DNA of 64,000 bases, from the NCBI RefSeq assembly GCF_045679555.1, contig NC_092094.1:12533612-12597611 (forward strand), read 5' to 3'. Below the pieces are notes generated by a model. It was not told where the DNA came from, did not search any database, and saw only the letters and a program-made list of their open reading frames with translations. This document shows, in pieces, positions 51,158 to 61,419 of the stretch (within the stretch, counting starts at the first letter, position 1; each line of letters starts with the position of its first letter). The translations under genes were made by a program, and so were the position numbers. The DNA comes from Salvelinus alpinus. Lineage: Eukaryota > Chordata > Actinopteri > Salmoniformes > Salmonidae.

Positions 51158-51315
51158 GTCTCAAATGGCACCCTATTCCCTTTATAGTGCACTACTTTTG
51201 ACCAGGGCTCTGGTCCCTATTCCCTTTATAGTGCACTACTTTTGACCAGCACCCATAAGGCTGTAATCCAAAGTAGTGCACTGTTCAGTATAGGGAGTGA
51301 CGTGCTATTTGGGAC
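51158..51315. repeat. Short inverted-repeat element, copy 7, with duplicated left arm
   Basis: The arm CCCTATTCCCTTTATAGTGC then ACTACTTTTGACCAG occurs twice in tandem (51172 and 51212) before the right arm GTAGTGCACTGTTCAGTATA ending TATTTGGGAC. Confidence 0.7.
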
Positions 51316-51339
51316 ATAACCCATTTTATTCACGTGTAT

Positions 51340-52110
51340 GTACTTTACTCAAATGTATGTTTATGTCCCTACATTTGCATTCGATCAGGGACCGCGCCCC
51401 CCCTTTTGTAGGCCCGGGGATTCATTTCCAAAAACTGAAAAAGTTATAAATAATAACACATTTCAAAAATGTGAACTCAGTCGGGGTCTCAACTTACTGT
51501 TGAGAGTAAGAATAGTAGAATACACAAGGTGCCGTTTTTAAATGTGGTTGTGCATCAGCAGTTTTTGTCTTATGTCAGTCACTGACAGTCACTCAATTAG
51601 CTCATGTCAATTTACATTTTTTAGATTGGTAAATTAGTCTATCCAGCTATCTAAACTTGTAATAATCGTGGTGAAATTACAGACTGAGGGTGCCCATGGA
51701 TATTAACAAAATGTGTAGAATTGCAGGAAATTAGCTTAAAAACTGCAAATCTTTCTCTCCGCACCACAGCAAAATGAGTAGAATTGCATGGAATTAGTTA
51801 TAAAATTGCTAAATGTTCTCTACTCCACATGGCAAGAAGTGTAGAATTGCATCAAACTTGCTTTAAAAGTGCAACATTTTCTCTATGCCTCATGGCAAAA
51901 TGTGTATAATTGCAGGAATTTAACACTAAAAAAAGATCTATATAGATTATCTCCACTGTCAAGAGGGGGGCCACGAACAACAAAATGTAGCTCTGACTAC
52001 ATGTGTGGGTACGCAGACCCGCTAGCCACTGCAGCCTCTCATGATGATTTCAGATTTGTTGTGGCACCCACCCCCATCAAAGGTGCCCGTCCCTGCATTA
52101 CATTTATAAA
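51340..52110. repeat. Dispersed repeat with four degenerate units of about 65 bp
   Basis: AAAATGTGTAGAATTGCAGG (51709), AAAATGAGTAGAATTGCATG (51772), AAGAAGTGTAGAATTGCATC (51834) and AAAATGTGTATAATTGCAGG (51897) head four diverged tandem units. The flanks (CAGGGACCGCGCCC at about 51388, GGGGGGCCACGAACAAC at about 51964) belong to the same kind of dispersed salmonid repeat as far as I can judge. Confidence 0.55.
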
Positions 52111-52209
52111 TACTGATAGATAGTTGACACCGACATTCCCAGAGTAGGAGGGACAGTTGAAAACAAACATGCTTTTTATTTATATGCATTCCAATCACTT
52201 CTAGCCTTC

Positions 52210-52251
52210 TAGCTAGTCCCCGATCCATATAAACGGATCGGGGACTAGCTA
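52210..52251. repeat. Perfect 17-bp hairpin
   Basis: TAGCTAGTCCCCGATCC (52210-52226) and GGATCGGGGACTAGCTA (52235-52251) are exact reverse complements separated by ATATAAAC. No U-run follows. Confidence 0.85.
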
Positions 52252-52324
52252 ATTCACTTCCACATTGTTACGTGTAATCCTGAATTACTGTCCATTCTGA
52301 TCAGAGAATAAAAGTAGATGACCA

Positions 52325-52605
52325 ATTTCTTCCCACTGGACAAATACTGGTTGAATCAACGTTGTTTCCACATCATTTCAAGCCAATAATTCAATGTGAT
52401 GACGTTATCAACACAGAAAACTGATTGGATTTGAAAAAAGTCAACACATAAGGCAATTTCGTATTTTTTTCCCCACCCAACTTTTAACCTAAATCAAATG
52501 ACATGGTGAAATGTTTTGTTAATTTCACGTTGAATTCACATTATTTGACAACTTGACCACATGTAAATCGAAACTAGATGTCTGTTCCCAGTGTCCTGTT
52601 TGTTC
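52325..52605. mobile_element. MITE-like dispersed element
   Basis: It runs from CCCACTGGACAAATACTGG to CTGTTCCCAGTGTCCTG; the two ends are rough reverse complements around CACTGG/CCAGTG. The body (GTTGAATCAACGTTGTTTCC, then AAACTGATTGGATTTG) resembles a repeat common in salmonid introns. Non-coding. Confidence 0.5.
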
Positions 52606-52931
52606 TCCTTTTCGGTTTGGTTTCTTACATTTTTATTTGAACATTCACTTTGAGGACATTTTTATTTGAAAATAAATAAAGAGAAAACACTTGGCATGGT
52701 ATTTCCACACCCTCACATTATGCATCGCATGTTTCAATAGGTCGTTTTTCCTTCTTCCTGAACACAATATGCTGTTTATTATTATGACAAGTCTCGCCTA
52801 TTTCATTTTCACGCTGTTTCATCTTGTCCTGTCTTTACTGTTTTCATCGGGACACTTCTGCTAGTTAATATATGTCTTGGAGACTCTGTTACTATAAACT
52901 GGGATGGGGCCCTGGTCAAATATAGTGCACT

Positions 52932-53390
52932 ATACACTAAATGTACAAAACATTAAGAACACCTGCCTAATTTTGAGTTGCGCCCCCTTTTGCCCTCAGA
53001 ACAGCCTCAATTCGTCGGGGCATGGACACTCCAAGGTATCAAAAGCGTTCCACAGGGATGCTGGCCCATGTTGACTCCAATTCTTCCCACAGTTTTTAAT
53101 CCTCTCAAACCGGTGTGCCTGGCACCTCCACCCATACCGCGCTCAAAGGCACTTCAATCTTTTGTCTTGTCCATTCATCCTCTGAATGGCACAGATAAAT
53201 AATTCATGTCTCAGTTGTCTCAAGGCTTAAAACTCCTTCTTTAACCTGACTCCTCCCTTTCATATACACTGATTGACGTGGATTTAACAAGTGACATCAA
53301 TAAGGGATCATAGCTTTCACCTGGATTCACCTGGTCAGTCTATGTTATGGAAAGAGCTGGTGTTCCTAATGTTTTGTACACTCAGTGTAT
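52932..53390. mobile_element. Non-autonomous Tc1-like element with about 30-bp terminal inverted repeats
   Basis: The left CACTAAATGTACAAAACATT then AAGAACACC mirrors the right GGTGTTCCTAATGTTTTGTA then CACTCAGTG, with TA on both outer sides as expected for a Tc1/mariner target site. About 455 bp and no frame for a transposase. Confidence 0.75.
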
Positions 53391-53555
53391 AGTGAATAGT
53401 GTGTCATTGGGGTTGCAGTTTTTTTGTCTATGATAGAACTATTTTTGCAAAAACTGATGCTGTATTCTATAAATAAAGCTACTCTGTATTTTAATTGCAA
53501 TTTGTTGCATTTTATTCGGTCGCTCAAAAAGTGAATACTCCTTTATGTTTCAGTC

Positions 53556-53690
53556 ATTTAGCAGATGCTCTTATCCAGAGTGGTTACATTTCTGTACTTT
53601 TTCCCCATACTGGTCCCTCGTGGGAATCTAACCCACAACCCATGCTCTGCTAACCCATGCTCTGTCAACTGAGCCACACGAGACCCCTCT
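53556..53690 (-). mobile_element. tRNA-derived SINE fragment, minus strand
   Basis: The tail CAGTCATTTAGCAGATGCTC at the left and a tRNA-like end with GGGAATCTAACCCACAACC and TCTGTCAACTGAGCCACACG at the right. The middle is deleted. Confidence 0.6.
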
Positions 53691-53877
53691 GCCCTCAGAG
53701 GAAGTTATGGGTCCAGCTGATGGGAAGGTCATTCATGGTATCATGTATTGGAATAACAGGACACATTTGTGAGAATATTCCAATATTAGTCTGCTTTTGC
53801 ATTATGTGTTAATAGTAATGCTGGTGATGCTGCCTCCTTGACTTCTCCCTCTACTCACCTACCTTCTCCTGTGGAGT

Positions 53878-55305
53878 CAGTCTGTGGTGTCTGTCTGCTG
53901 TGGTGTCTGTCTGCTGTGGTGTCTGTCTGCTGTGGTGTCGGTCTGCTGTGGTGTCTGTCTGTCTGCTGTGGTGTCTGTCTGTCTGCTGTGGTGTATGTCT
54001 GCTGTGGTGTCTGTCTGTCTGCTGTGGTGTCTGTCTGTCTGCTGTGGTGTCTGTCTGTCTGCTGTGGTGTCTGTCTGTCTGCTGTGGTGTCTGTCTGTCT
54101 GCTGTGGTGTCTGTCTGCTGTGGTGTCTGTCCGTCTGCTGTGGTGTCTGTCCGTCTGCTGTGGTGTCTGTCTGTTTGCTGTGGTGTCTGTCTGTCTGCTG
54201 TGGTGTCTGTCTTACTCATGTGATGTATGTCTGTCTGCTGTGCTGTCTGTCTGCTGTGCTGTCTGTCTGCTGTGGTGTCTGTCTGTCTGTCTGTCTGCTG
54301 TGGTGTCTGTCTCCTGTGGTGGTGGATGTCTCCTGTTGTGGCTTTCTCCAGTGGTGGCAGTCTGCTCTGGTGGCAGTATGTTGTGGTTGCTGTCTGTCTT
54401 CTGTGATTGCTGTCTGTCTGCTGTGGTTGCTGTCTGTCTGCTGTGGTGTCTGTCTGTCTGCTGTTAGTTGCTGTCTGTCTGCTGTGGTTGCTGTCTGTCT
54501 GCTCTGGTGTCTGTCTGTCTGCTCTGGTGTCCGTCTCCCGTGGCGTCCGTCTCCCGTGGCGTCCGTCTCCCGTGGAGTCCGTTTCCCGTGGCGTCTGTCT
54601 GCTGTGCTGTCTGTCTGTCTGCTGTGCTGTCTGTCTGCTGTGGTGGCTGTCTGTCTGCTGTGGTGGGGTGTCTGTCTGCTGTCGTAGGGTTTCTCTCTGC
54701 TGTGGTGGGGTGGCTGTCTCCTGTGGTGGCTGTCTCCTGTGGTGTTTGTCTCCTGTGGAGTCTGTCTGCTGTGGTGTCTGTCTGCTGTGGTGGCTGTCTC
54801 CTGTGGTGTTTGTCTCCTGTGGAGTCTGTCTGCTGTGGTGGGGTATCTATCTGCTGTGGTGGCTGTCTGCTGTGGTGGCTGTCTGCTGTGGTGGCTGTCT
54901 GCTGTGGTGGCTGTCTCCTGTGGTGGCTGTCTTCTGTGGTGGCTGTCTCCTGTGCTGTCTGTCTCCTGTGCTGTCTGTCTCCTGTGCTGTCTGTCTCCTG
55001 TGCTGTCTGTCTCCTGTGGTGGCTGTCTTCTGTGGTGGCTGTCTCCTGTGCTGTCTGTCTCCTGTGCTGTCTGTCTCCTGTGCTGTCTGTCTCCTGTGCT
55101 GTCTGTCTCCTGTGGTGGCTGTCTGCTGTGCTGTCTGTCTCCTGTGGTGGCTGTCTCCTGTGGTGTCTGTCTCCTGTGGTGGCTGTCTGCTGTGGTGTCT
55201 GTCTCCTGTGGTGGCTGTCTCCTGTGGTGGCTGTCTCCTGTGGTGGCTGTCTCCTGTGGTGGCTGTCTCTTGTGGTGGCTGTCTCTTGTGGTGGCTGTCT
55301 GCTGT
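53878..55305. repeat. CTGT-rich minisatellite (16/20-bp units), about 1.4 kb
   Basis: Units GTCTGCTGTGGTGTCT (16 bp) and GTCTGTCTGCTGTGGTGTCT (20 bp) dominate 53890-54300. CTGTCTCCTGTGGTGG and CTGTCTCCTGTGCTGT (16 bp) dominate 54700-55300, with a CGTCTCCCGTGGCGTC block at 54530-54595. The unit has no stop on the + strand, so several overlapping Cys/Val/Leu-rich frames of 200-306 codons exist. These are artefacts of the repeat and not genes. Confidence 0.93.
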
Positions 55306-55529
55306 GTACTAAGAAGAGTGATAGTAGAGGAGATGAGATGAGAATAGAGGTTCAGGGTGGGTTGTTTTCAACTACTCCAATGGTGTGAAATAATGTACTT
55401 TCCAGTTTCTATTCCATCCGGCTGTGGATGTGTGGTTGACTTTAGCTTCGGTCATGCCTCTATAATCTGTTCAGTGACACATTGCAACACAGTCAGCACC
55501 ACACCTTCTATCACTGAGGATGAAACCCA

Positions 55530-55760
55530 GATGGCGCCCTATTACCTATACAGAGGGCCTATTACCTATGGCACCCTATCACCTATGGCATCCTATTACC
55601 TATACAGAGGCCCTATTACCTATAGCGCACTATTACCTATGCAGAGACCATATTGCCTATGGCACCCTATTACCTATGGCGCCCTATTACCTATACAGAG
55701 GCCCCATGGGCTCTGGTCAAAAATAGGGCGCTCTAAAGGGAATAGGGTGTCATTTGGGAC
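55530..55760. repeat. Inverted-repeat element expanded into tandem CTATTACCTA units
   Basis: The first part is a series of units such as GCCCTATTACCTATACAGAG and GGCACCCTATTACCTATGGC, repeated about eight times. The end (GGTCAAAAATAGGGCGCTCT, then AATAGGGTGTCATTTGGGAC) is the ordinary right arm of the 10555 family. Confidence 0.6.
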
Positions 55761-56470
55761 TCTACCTGAATGTGAATTCCTCCAGCATCTCTCTCCTCTC
55801 TCCTGTGTTGTGCTGTGCACTGTACCAAATCACCACGTCAGCCAGACGACAGGTGGAGTTGGATCTCCTGGTGTTACTGCCAGCCCTCGTCTAGCAGCTG
55901 TGTCTCTTACTGACATGGTCTCCGTTCCTGTCCGTGGTGACGTACTCGTTACGAGATATCCCGTGTAATGGACAACATGAAATGGGCATAATCGGATCTT
56001 GCAGATATGCATACAGAACCACAGTATTCAATGCTTGCTGTCGCCCCCTCACAGCCAATCACGTTGACTTGATAGGTCTTATCAGTGCAGAAGCATTGCA
56101 TAAGGTGACACTGTATCCCTATAGGTGTCAATTATGCCAATTTATAAAATGGGTGGGTCTAATCCTGATTGCTGATTGGTTATTTTAAATAAGGGAAGTG
56201 TAAGTAAACCTTGGTTTGAGATCAGTGTTCAGTTTATAAAAGACCAGTGCTACTCTATACTTAGCTTTTGTTGAAGTATCAGACGTTCTTGACAATGACT
56301 TCTGTACCAGCTAGGTATGATAAGCTCCTTTTGGGCATCTCGTTATCCTCAGGAGTCTAACAGTGACACAAAACTAAGAACAGAACTGTACTCCTGTACC
56401 TAACAACTGTACCTCTGCCAACCTACAAAGAACTGCAATAAAATCATTGTGAGAACAGATTGTTCTCCTC
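55761..56470. other. Unassigned region with a TATA-box-like motif
   Basis: TATAAA at 56235-56240, ATGACTTCTGTACCAGCTAG at 56295 followed by a donor-like GTATGATAAG, and AATAAA at 56437. It could be the first exon of an unknown gene or a degraded LTR (TATA to AATAAA spacing of about 200 bp). No protein match recognised. Confidence 0.25.
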
Positions 56471-56487
56471 CATTCATATTGTAGTAC

Positions 56488-57012
56488 AGTTCTCTCGCTC
56501 TCTCCCTCTCTCTCACTCGCTCTCCCTCCCTCGCTCTGCTGCTCTCGCTCCCTCTCTTTCTCCCTCTCTCCCCCTCTCTCTCGCTCTCACCCTCTCTTTG
56601 TCGCTCTCTCCCTCCCTCTCCCCCTCGCTGTCTCTCCCTTTCCCCCTCCCTCGCTCTGCTGCTCACTCTCCCTCTCTTTCTACCTCTCCCCCTCTCTCTC
56701 CCTCTCTCTGTCGCTCTCTCCCTCCCTCTCCCCCTCGCTGTCTCTCTCCCTCTCTCCCTCTCCTCCTCTCTCTCTCTGCCTCTCTCGCTCTCCCCCTCTC
56801 TCTGCCTCTCTCTCTCTCTGCCTCTCTGCCTCTCTCTCTCACCCTCTCTCTCTCTCTCTCTCTCTCTCTCCGCCTCTCTCTCTCTCTCTCTCTCTCCCTG
56901 CCTCTCTCTCTCTCTCTCTACCTGTCTCTTTCTCTGTCTCCCCCCTCTCTCTCTCCCTCTCTCTCTCTCTGCTGTCTCTTTCTCTGCCTCTCTCTCTCTC
57001 TCTGCCTCTTAG
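56488..57012. repeat. CT-rich low-complexity tract, about 525 bp
   Basis: Imperfect (CTCTCTCC)n with GCTCTGCTGCTC interruptions. A block around 56520-56650 recurs at 56640-56760 (CTCCCTCGCTCTGCTGCTC in both). Ser/Leu- or Arg/Glu-repeat frames are artefacts. Confidence 0.9.
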
Positions 57013-57399
57013 TCATCTTGAGGAGTGGGTTTTGGTGTTTTGGCAGGAATATACACAGATAATTAGAGACATGTCTGCTTTGTATCACATTCCAATGATA
57101 AAACTGGGGGCGACAAAAATGCAATTTCAGAATGTGGGGGGACATGTACCCATCCCCAGTGGAAGTTGTTCCCCTGCTCAGTATTCATATCCCCAAATAA
57201 ATAAATGATCTCACAACAATACATTTTCATAGAAAGTTATCAAAAATAGATAAGATCTTTGAAAATATCTGTCTATTTGTGAAAAAATCTCCCTGATAAA
57301 CTCTTTATTCATGTCACAGTTGACCTATTTGCTCATGGCCTTGCCTACACCTAGCGACTAGTTTTTTTAATTGTACGAGCAAAAAATATAACATTTTAT
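57013..57399. other. Unassigned spacer
   Basis: Nothing recognised. Confidence 0.4.
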
Positions 57400-58620
57400 T
57401 TGGAAAGGCAAGTCAGACAAAATTAAACTGGCTTAGTTATATAATTAATATGAATTCGGAGGGCAGAAATGATTAACTATTAAAACATTGGACCTCTCAC
57501 TAAAGGCTTCAGTCATACAAATGTTATACTTAAATCCGAACTGGTTCTCTAGCAGATTATTAATCATGTCTGTCCCCATGTTCAAGAATGGCCTTTTTCC
57601 CTTTATTCAGATTACAACCGCTCACTTTCATTTTTTTAATGAAATCAACTCCAAAATATTGCTATTTTTAAAACAAGCCATAGAAAGTTGGTTGCAATTT
57701 CACTTTAATCCACCAGAAAAGACAGAACAAATATTACCACAAATATTATGGGTAAACCCAAATATACTAATTGATAATAAAATAAAAATGGTATAATCTT
57801 TGTAAATTATATCATAAATAGGACTGGTGGAGTTATGTCACACATGCAGTTAACAAAAACAAATGGGATTGTCTGCTCTATCCAAAATTACAACTAACTA
57901 ATTGTAGCATTACCGCAAAAATGGAAGGGGGAGAACGTAAAGAACTCGTCTGTCGGCCCTGCATTAAAGACCAAAATTGGTTATAGAAAATTGTGATGAA
58001 TAAAAAACACATACCACTTTAATTTAAAGAAAAAGAAAAAAGACAGCTGTGCCGTGTAGATTGCAAAATAGTTGGGAAGAGATTTTCTATGTACCAATTC
58101 CATGGCACATGGTTTATGAACTGATACACAAAACGAGGCTGGATTCAAAACTTTTTTCATTTAAATGATTATACAAAATTATTGCAACCAACAGAATGTT
58201 ATATATATGGGGATACAACCATCCCAGCTCTGCAGATTTTGCTGTGAAGAGACAGAATCATTAGATAATTTGTTTTGGTACTGTCCATATGTAGCTTTGG
58301 TTGCAGGTTCAGGAATGGCTGAAGAATTGCAACATTTACCTGGAGCTAAATCTGCAAAGAGCACTGCTGGGTGATTTAAAAAGTCATAGTCAATCGATCA
58401 ATAATATAATAATACTCTTGGCCAAAAAATGTAGCTTTAATTTACAATCTGTAGAAACTATGAGAATAGAAAAGTTCAGAACTTTTGTGAAACATCACAG
58501 CCCAGTGGGAAAATATATGGCAGCTAGAAATGAAAACTGGATGGTGTTAAGAGATAGATGGGAGGGGTTGAGTGGAGCTGAAGGGTGGGACTAATAACAA
58601 CAAGATAACTAATGTAAAAT
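57400..58620 (+). pseudogene. L1-type LINE ORF2 C-terminal part, decayed
   Basis: Frame-broken remnants: SLKASVIQMLYLNPNWFSSR at about 57500, then KHIPL-like debris, then a cysteine motif QLCRFCCEETESLDNLFWYC at about 58220-58280, typical of the L1 ORF2 C-terminus. A final frame includes FRTFVKHHSPVGKYMAARNE and ends GLSGAEGWD-stop at 58592. The reverse-transcriptase core and endonuclease are absent. It is the 3' end of a 5'-truncated insertion. Whether it belongs to the same family as 349-1978 cannot be tested because the two do not overlap. Confidence 0.65.
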
Positions 58621-58639
58621 ATACTGTGTCCGTAAAATG

Positions 58640-58798
58640 TACGCTACCGTTCAAAAGTTTGGGGTCACTTAGAAATGCCCTTGTTTTTGAAAGAAAAGCA
58701 ATTTTTTTGTCCATTAAAATAACATGAAATTGATCAGAAATACAGTGTAGACATTGTTAATGTTGTAAATGACTATTGTAGCTGGAAATGGCTGATTT
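58640..58798 (+). mobile_element. Tc1-like terminal fragment, cut by the Gypsy element
   Basis: CTACCGTTCAAAAGTTTGGG through AGAAAAGCAATTTTTTTGTC to GGAAATGGCTGATT matches the reverse complement of 50370-50503. The element continues, if at all, beyond the Gypsy insertion to the right of the window. Confidence 0.65.
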
Positions 58799-59312
58799 TG
58801 TCATGTTTTGTCTTTGATCATGTCTTGTCCCTGTGCTTCCCTCTGCTGGTCTTATTAGGTTCTTTCTCTTTCTCTCTCTCTATCGTTCCGTTCATGCTCC
58901 CAGCTGTTTCTCATTCTCCCTACGACCTCATTTACTCTTTCACACCTGTCCCCTATTTTGCCCTCTGATTAGAGTCCCTATTTCTCCCTCTGTTTTCCGC
59001 TCCTGTCCTTGTCGGATTCTTGTTTGATGTTTGCAGTTCCTGTGTCTTGTTCCGCCCTGTCGTGTTCTTTTACCTTCTTCAGATGCTGCGTGTGAGCAGG
59101 TGTCTATGTCAGCTACGGCCTGTGCCTTCCTGAAGCGACCTGCAGTCTGTGGTCGCGTCTCCAGTCGTTCCTCTCTATTGACGAGAGGATTTCAGTTTCC
59201 TGTTTTGGATTTCCATTGATTTATATCCAGGAGTATCATTATTTGTTTTATACTGGAATAAAGACTCTGTTACTATTACGTCGCTTTTGGGTCCTCATTC
59301 ATCTGCATAACA
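58799..59312 (+). repeat. 5' LTR (514 bp)
   Basis: TGTCATGTTTTGTCTTTGAT to CATCTGCATAACA, with TG...CA ends. An AATAAA at about 59258 is a likely polyadenylation signal. The next bases (GAAGAATCCGACCAAG) should hold the primer-binding site, but I cannot assign the tRNA. Confidence 0.88.
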
Positions 59313-59329
59313 GAAGAATCCGACCAAGA

Positions 59330-60250
59330 ATGGACCCAGCGACTACGGATTCTCTCAACACTGCCGTCGAGTTCCAGGGAGCTATGCTCGGCAGACACGA
59401 GCAGGAATTGTTTGCTGCTCGTCATGCCGTTGAGACCCTGGCCGCTCAGGTCTCCGATCTCTCTGGACAGTTTCAGAGTCTTCGTCTCGTGCCACCAGCT
59501 ACTTCCTGGTCTTCCGAGTCTCCGGAACCTAGGGTTAATAACCCACCATGTTACTCTGGGCAGCCCACTGAGTGTCGCTCCTTTCTCACCCAGTGTGATA
59601 TTGTGTTCTCTCTCCAGCCCAACACGTACTCAAGAGAGAGAGCTCGGATCGCTTACGTCATATCACTCCTTACTGGTCGGGCTCGGGAGTGGGGCACAGC
59701 TATCTGGGAGGCAAGGGCTGAGTGTTCTAACGATTATCAGAACTTTAAAGAGGAGATGATACGGGTTTTTGATCGTTCAGTTTTTGGGAAGGAGGCTTCC
59801 AGGGCCCTGGCTTCCCTATGTCAAGGTGATCGATCCATAACGGATTACTCTATAGAGTTTCGCACTCTTGCTGCCTCCAGTGACTGGAACGAGCCGGCGT
59901 TGCTCGCTCGTTTTCTGGAGGGACTTCACGCTGAGGTTAAGGATGAGATTCTCTCCCGGGAGGTTCCTTCCAGCGTGGACTCTTTGATTGCACTCGCCAT
60001 CCGCATAGAACGACGGATAGATCTTCGTCATCGAGCTCGTGGAAGAGAGCTCGCGTTAACGGTGCTTCCCCTCTCCGCATCTCAACCATCTCCTCCCACC
60101 GGCTCAGAGACTGAGCCCATGCAGCTGGGAGGTATTCGCATCTCGACTAAGGAGAGGGAACGGAGAATCACCAACCGCCTTTGCCTCTATTGCGGTTCTG
60201 CTGGACATTTTGTCATGTCATGTCCAGTAAAAGCCAGAGCTCATCAGTAA
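59330..60250 (+). CDS. Gypsy Gag polyprotein
   Basis: 306 residues from [10 protein letters not shown]. An N-terminal coiled-coil-like stretch (about 10-50) is followed by a retrotransposon gag/capsid domain (about 75-230) with [20 protein letters not shown] and [16 protein letters not shown] motifs. A CCHC zinc knuckle, [14 protein letters not shown], lies at about 287-300. The protein assembles the particle and binds element RNA. The chosen ATG is the first after the LTR; longer upstream reading lies within the LTR. The frame is intact. It overlaps the pol frame by about 70 nt, with pol in the -1 frame; I see no canonical slippery heptamer in the overlap. Confidence 0.88.
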   Translation: MDPATTDSLNTAVEFQGAMLGRHEQELFAARHAVETLAAQVSDLSGQFQSLRLVPPATSWSSESPEPRVNNPPCYSGQPTECRSFLTQCDIVFSLQPNTYSRERARIAYVISLLTGRAREWGTAIWEARAECSNDYQNFKEEMIRVFDRSVFGKEASRALASLCQGDRSITDYSIEFRTLAASSDWNEPALLARFLEGLHAEVKDEILSREVPSSVDSLIALAIRIERRIDLRHRARGRELALTVLPLSASQPSPPTGSETEPMQLGGIRISTKERERRITNRLCLYCGSAGHFVMSCPVKARAHQ

Positions 60251-61419
60251 GCGGAGGGCTACTGGTGAGCGCTACTACTCAGGTCTCTCCATCAAGATCC
60301 TGTACTACCTTGTCGGTCCATCTACGCTGGACCGGTTCGGCTGCTTCCTGCAGTGCCTTGATAGACTCAGGGGCTGAGGGTTGTTTTATGGACGAAGCAT
60401 GGGCTCGGAAACATGACATTCCTCTCAGACAGTTAGGGAAGCCCACGCCCATGTTCGCCTTAGATGGTAGTCCTCTCCCCAGTATCAGATGTGAGACACT
60501 ACCTTTAACCCTCACAGTATCTGGTAACCACAGTGAGACCATTTCCTTTTTGATTTTTCGTTCACCTTTTACACCTGTTGTTTTGGGTCATCCCTGGCTA
60601 GTATGTCATAATCCTTCTATTAATTGGTCTAGTAATTCTATTCTATCCTGGAACGTTTCTTGTCATGTGAAGTGTTTAATGTCTGCTATCCCTCCTGTGT
60701 CTTCTGTCCCCTCTACTCAGGAGGAACCTGGTGATTTGACAGGAGTGCCGGAGGAATATCATGATCTGCGCACGGTCTTCAGTCGGTCCAGAGCCAGCTC
60801 CCTTCCTCCTCACCGGTCGTATGATTGTTGTATTGATCTCCTTCCGGGGACCACTCCCCCTCGGGGTAGACTATACTCTCTGTCGGCTCCCGAACGTAAG
60901 GCTCTCGAGGATTATCTGTCTGTTTCTCTCGACGCCGGTACCGTGGTGCCTTCTTCCTCTCCCGCCGGAGCGGGATTTTTCTTTGTTAAGAAGAAGGACG
61001 GTACTCTGCGCCCCTGCGTGGATTATCGAGGGCTGAATGACATAACGGTTAAGAATCGTTATCCGCTTCCCCTTATGTCGTCAGCCTTCGAGATTTTGCA
61101 GGGAGCCAGGTGCTTTACTAAGTTGGACCTTCGTAACGCTTACCATCTCGTACGCATCAGAGAGGGGGACGAGTGGAAAACGGCGTTTAACACTCCGTTA
61201 GGGCATTTTGAATACCGGGTTCTGCCGTTCGGTCTCGCTAATGCTCCAGCTGTCTTTCAGGCATTAGTTAATGATGTACTGAGAGACATGCTGAACATTT
61301 TTGTTTTCGTTTACCTTGACGATATCCTGATTTTTTTCACCGTCACTCGAGATTCATGTTCAGCACGTTCGACGTGTACTCCAGCGCCTTTTAGAGAATT
61401 GTCTCTACGTGAAGGCTGA
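60181..61419 (+). pseudogene. Gypsy pol part 1: protease and reverse transcriptase, frame broken at 61331-61337
   Basis: The aspartic protease has [14 protein letters not shown] at about 60355-60395 (catalytic DSGA). A spacer follows with [13 protein letters not shown]. The reverse transcriptase begins near 60880 with [32 protein letters not shown] and [14 protein letters not shown], and has the catalytic YLDD at 61312-61323. A run of seven T at 61331-61337 then shifts the frame by one, and the present frame ends at 61419. The natural continuation is in the next frame from before 61409. One extra base, whether mutation or assembly error, explains it. Confidence 0.85.

Noticed and set aside
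53838..55388. Overlapping Cys/Val/Leu-rich frames up to 306 codons
   Set aside because: Several + strand frames are open at once because the repeat unit has no stop. No domain is recognisable.
56400..57062. Ser/Leu- and Arg/Glu-rich frames over the CT tract
   Set aside because: Low-complexity repeat; no flanking coding sequence.
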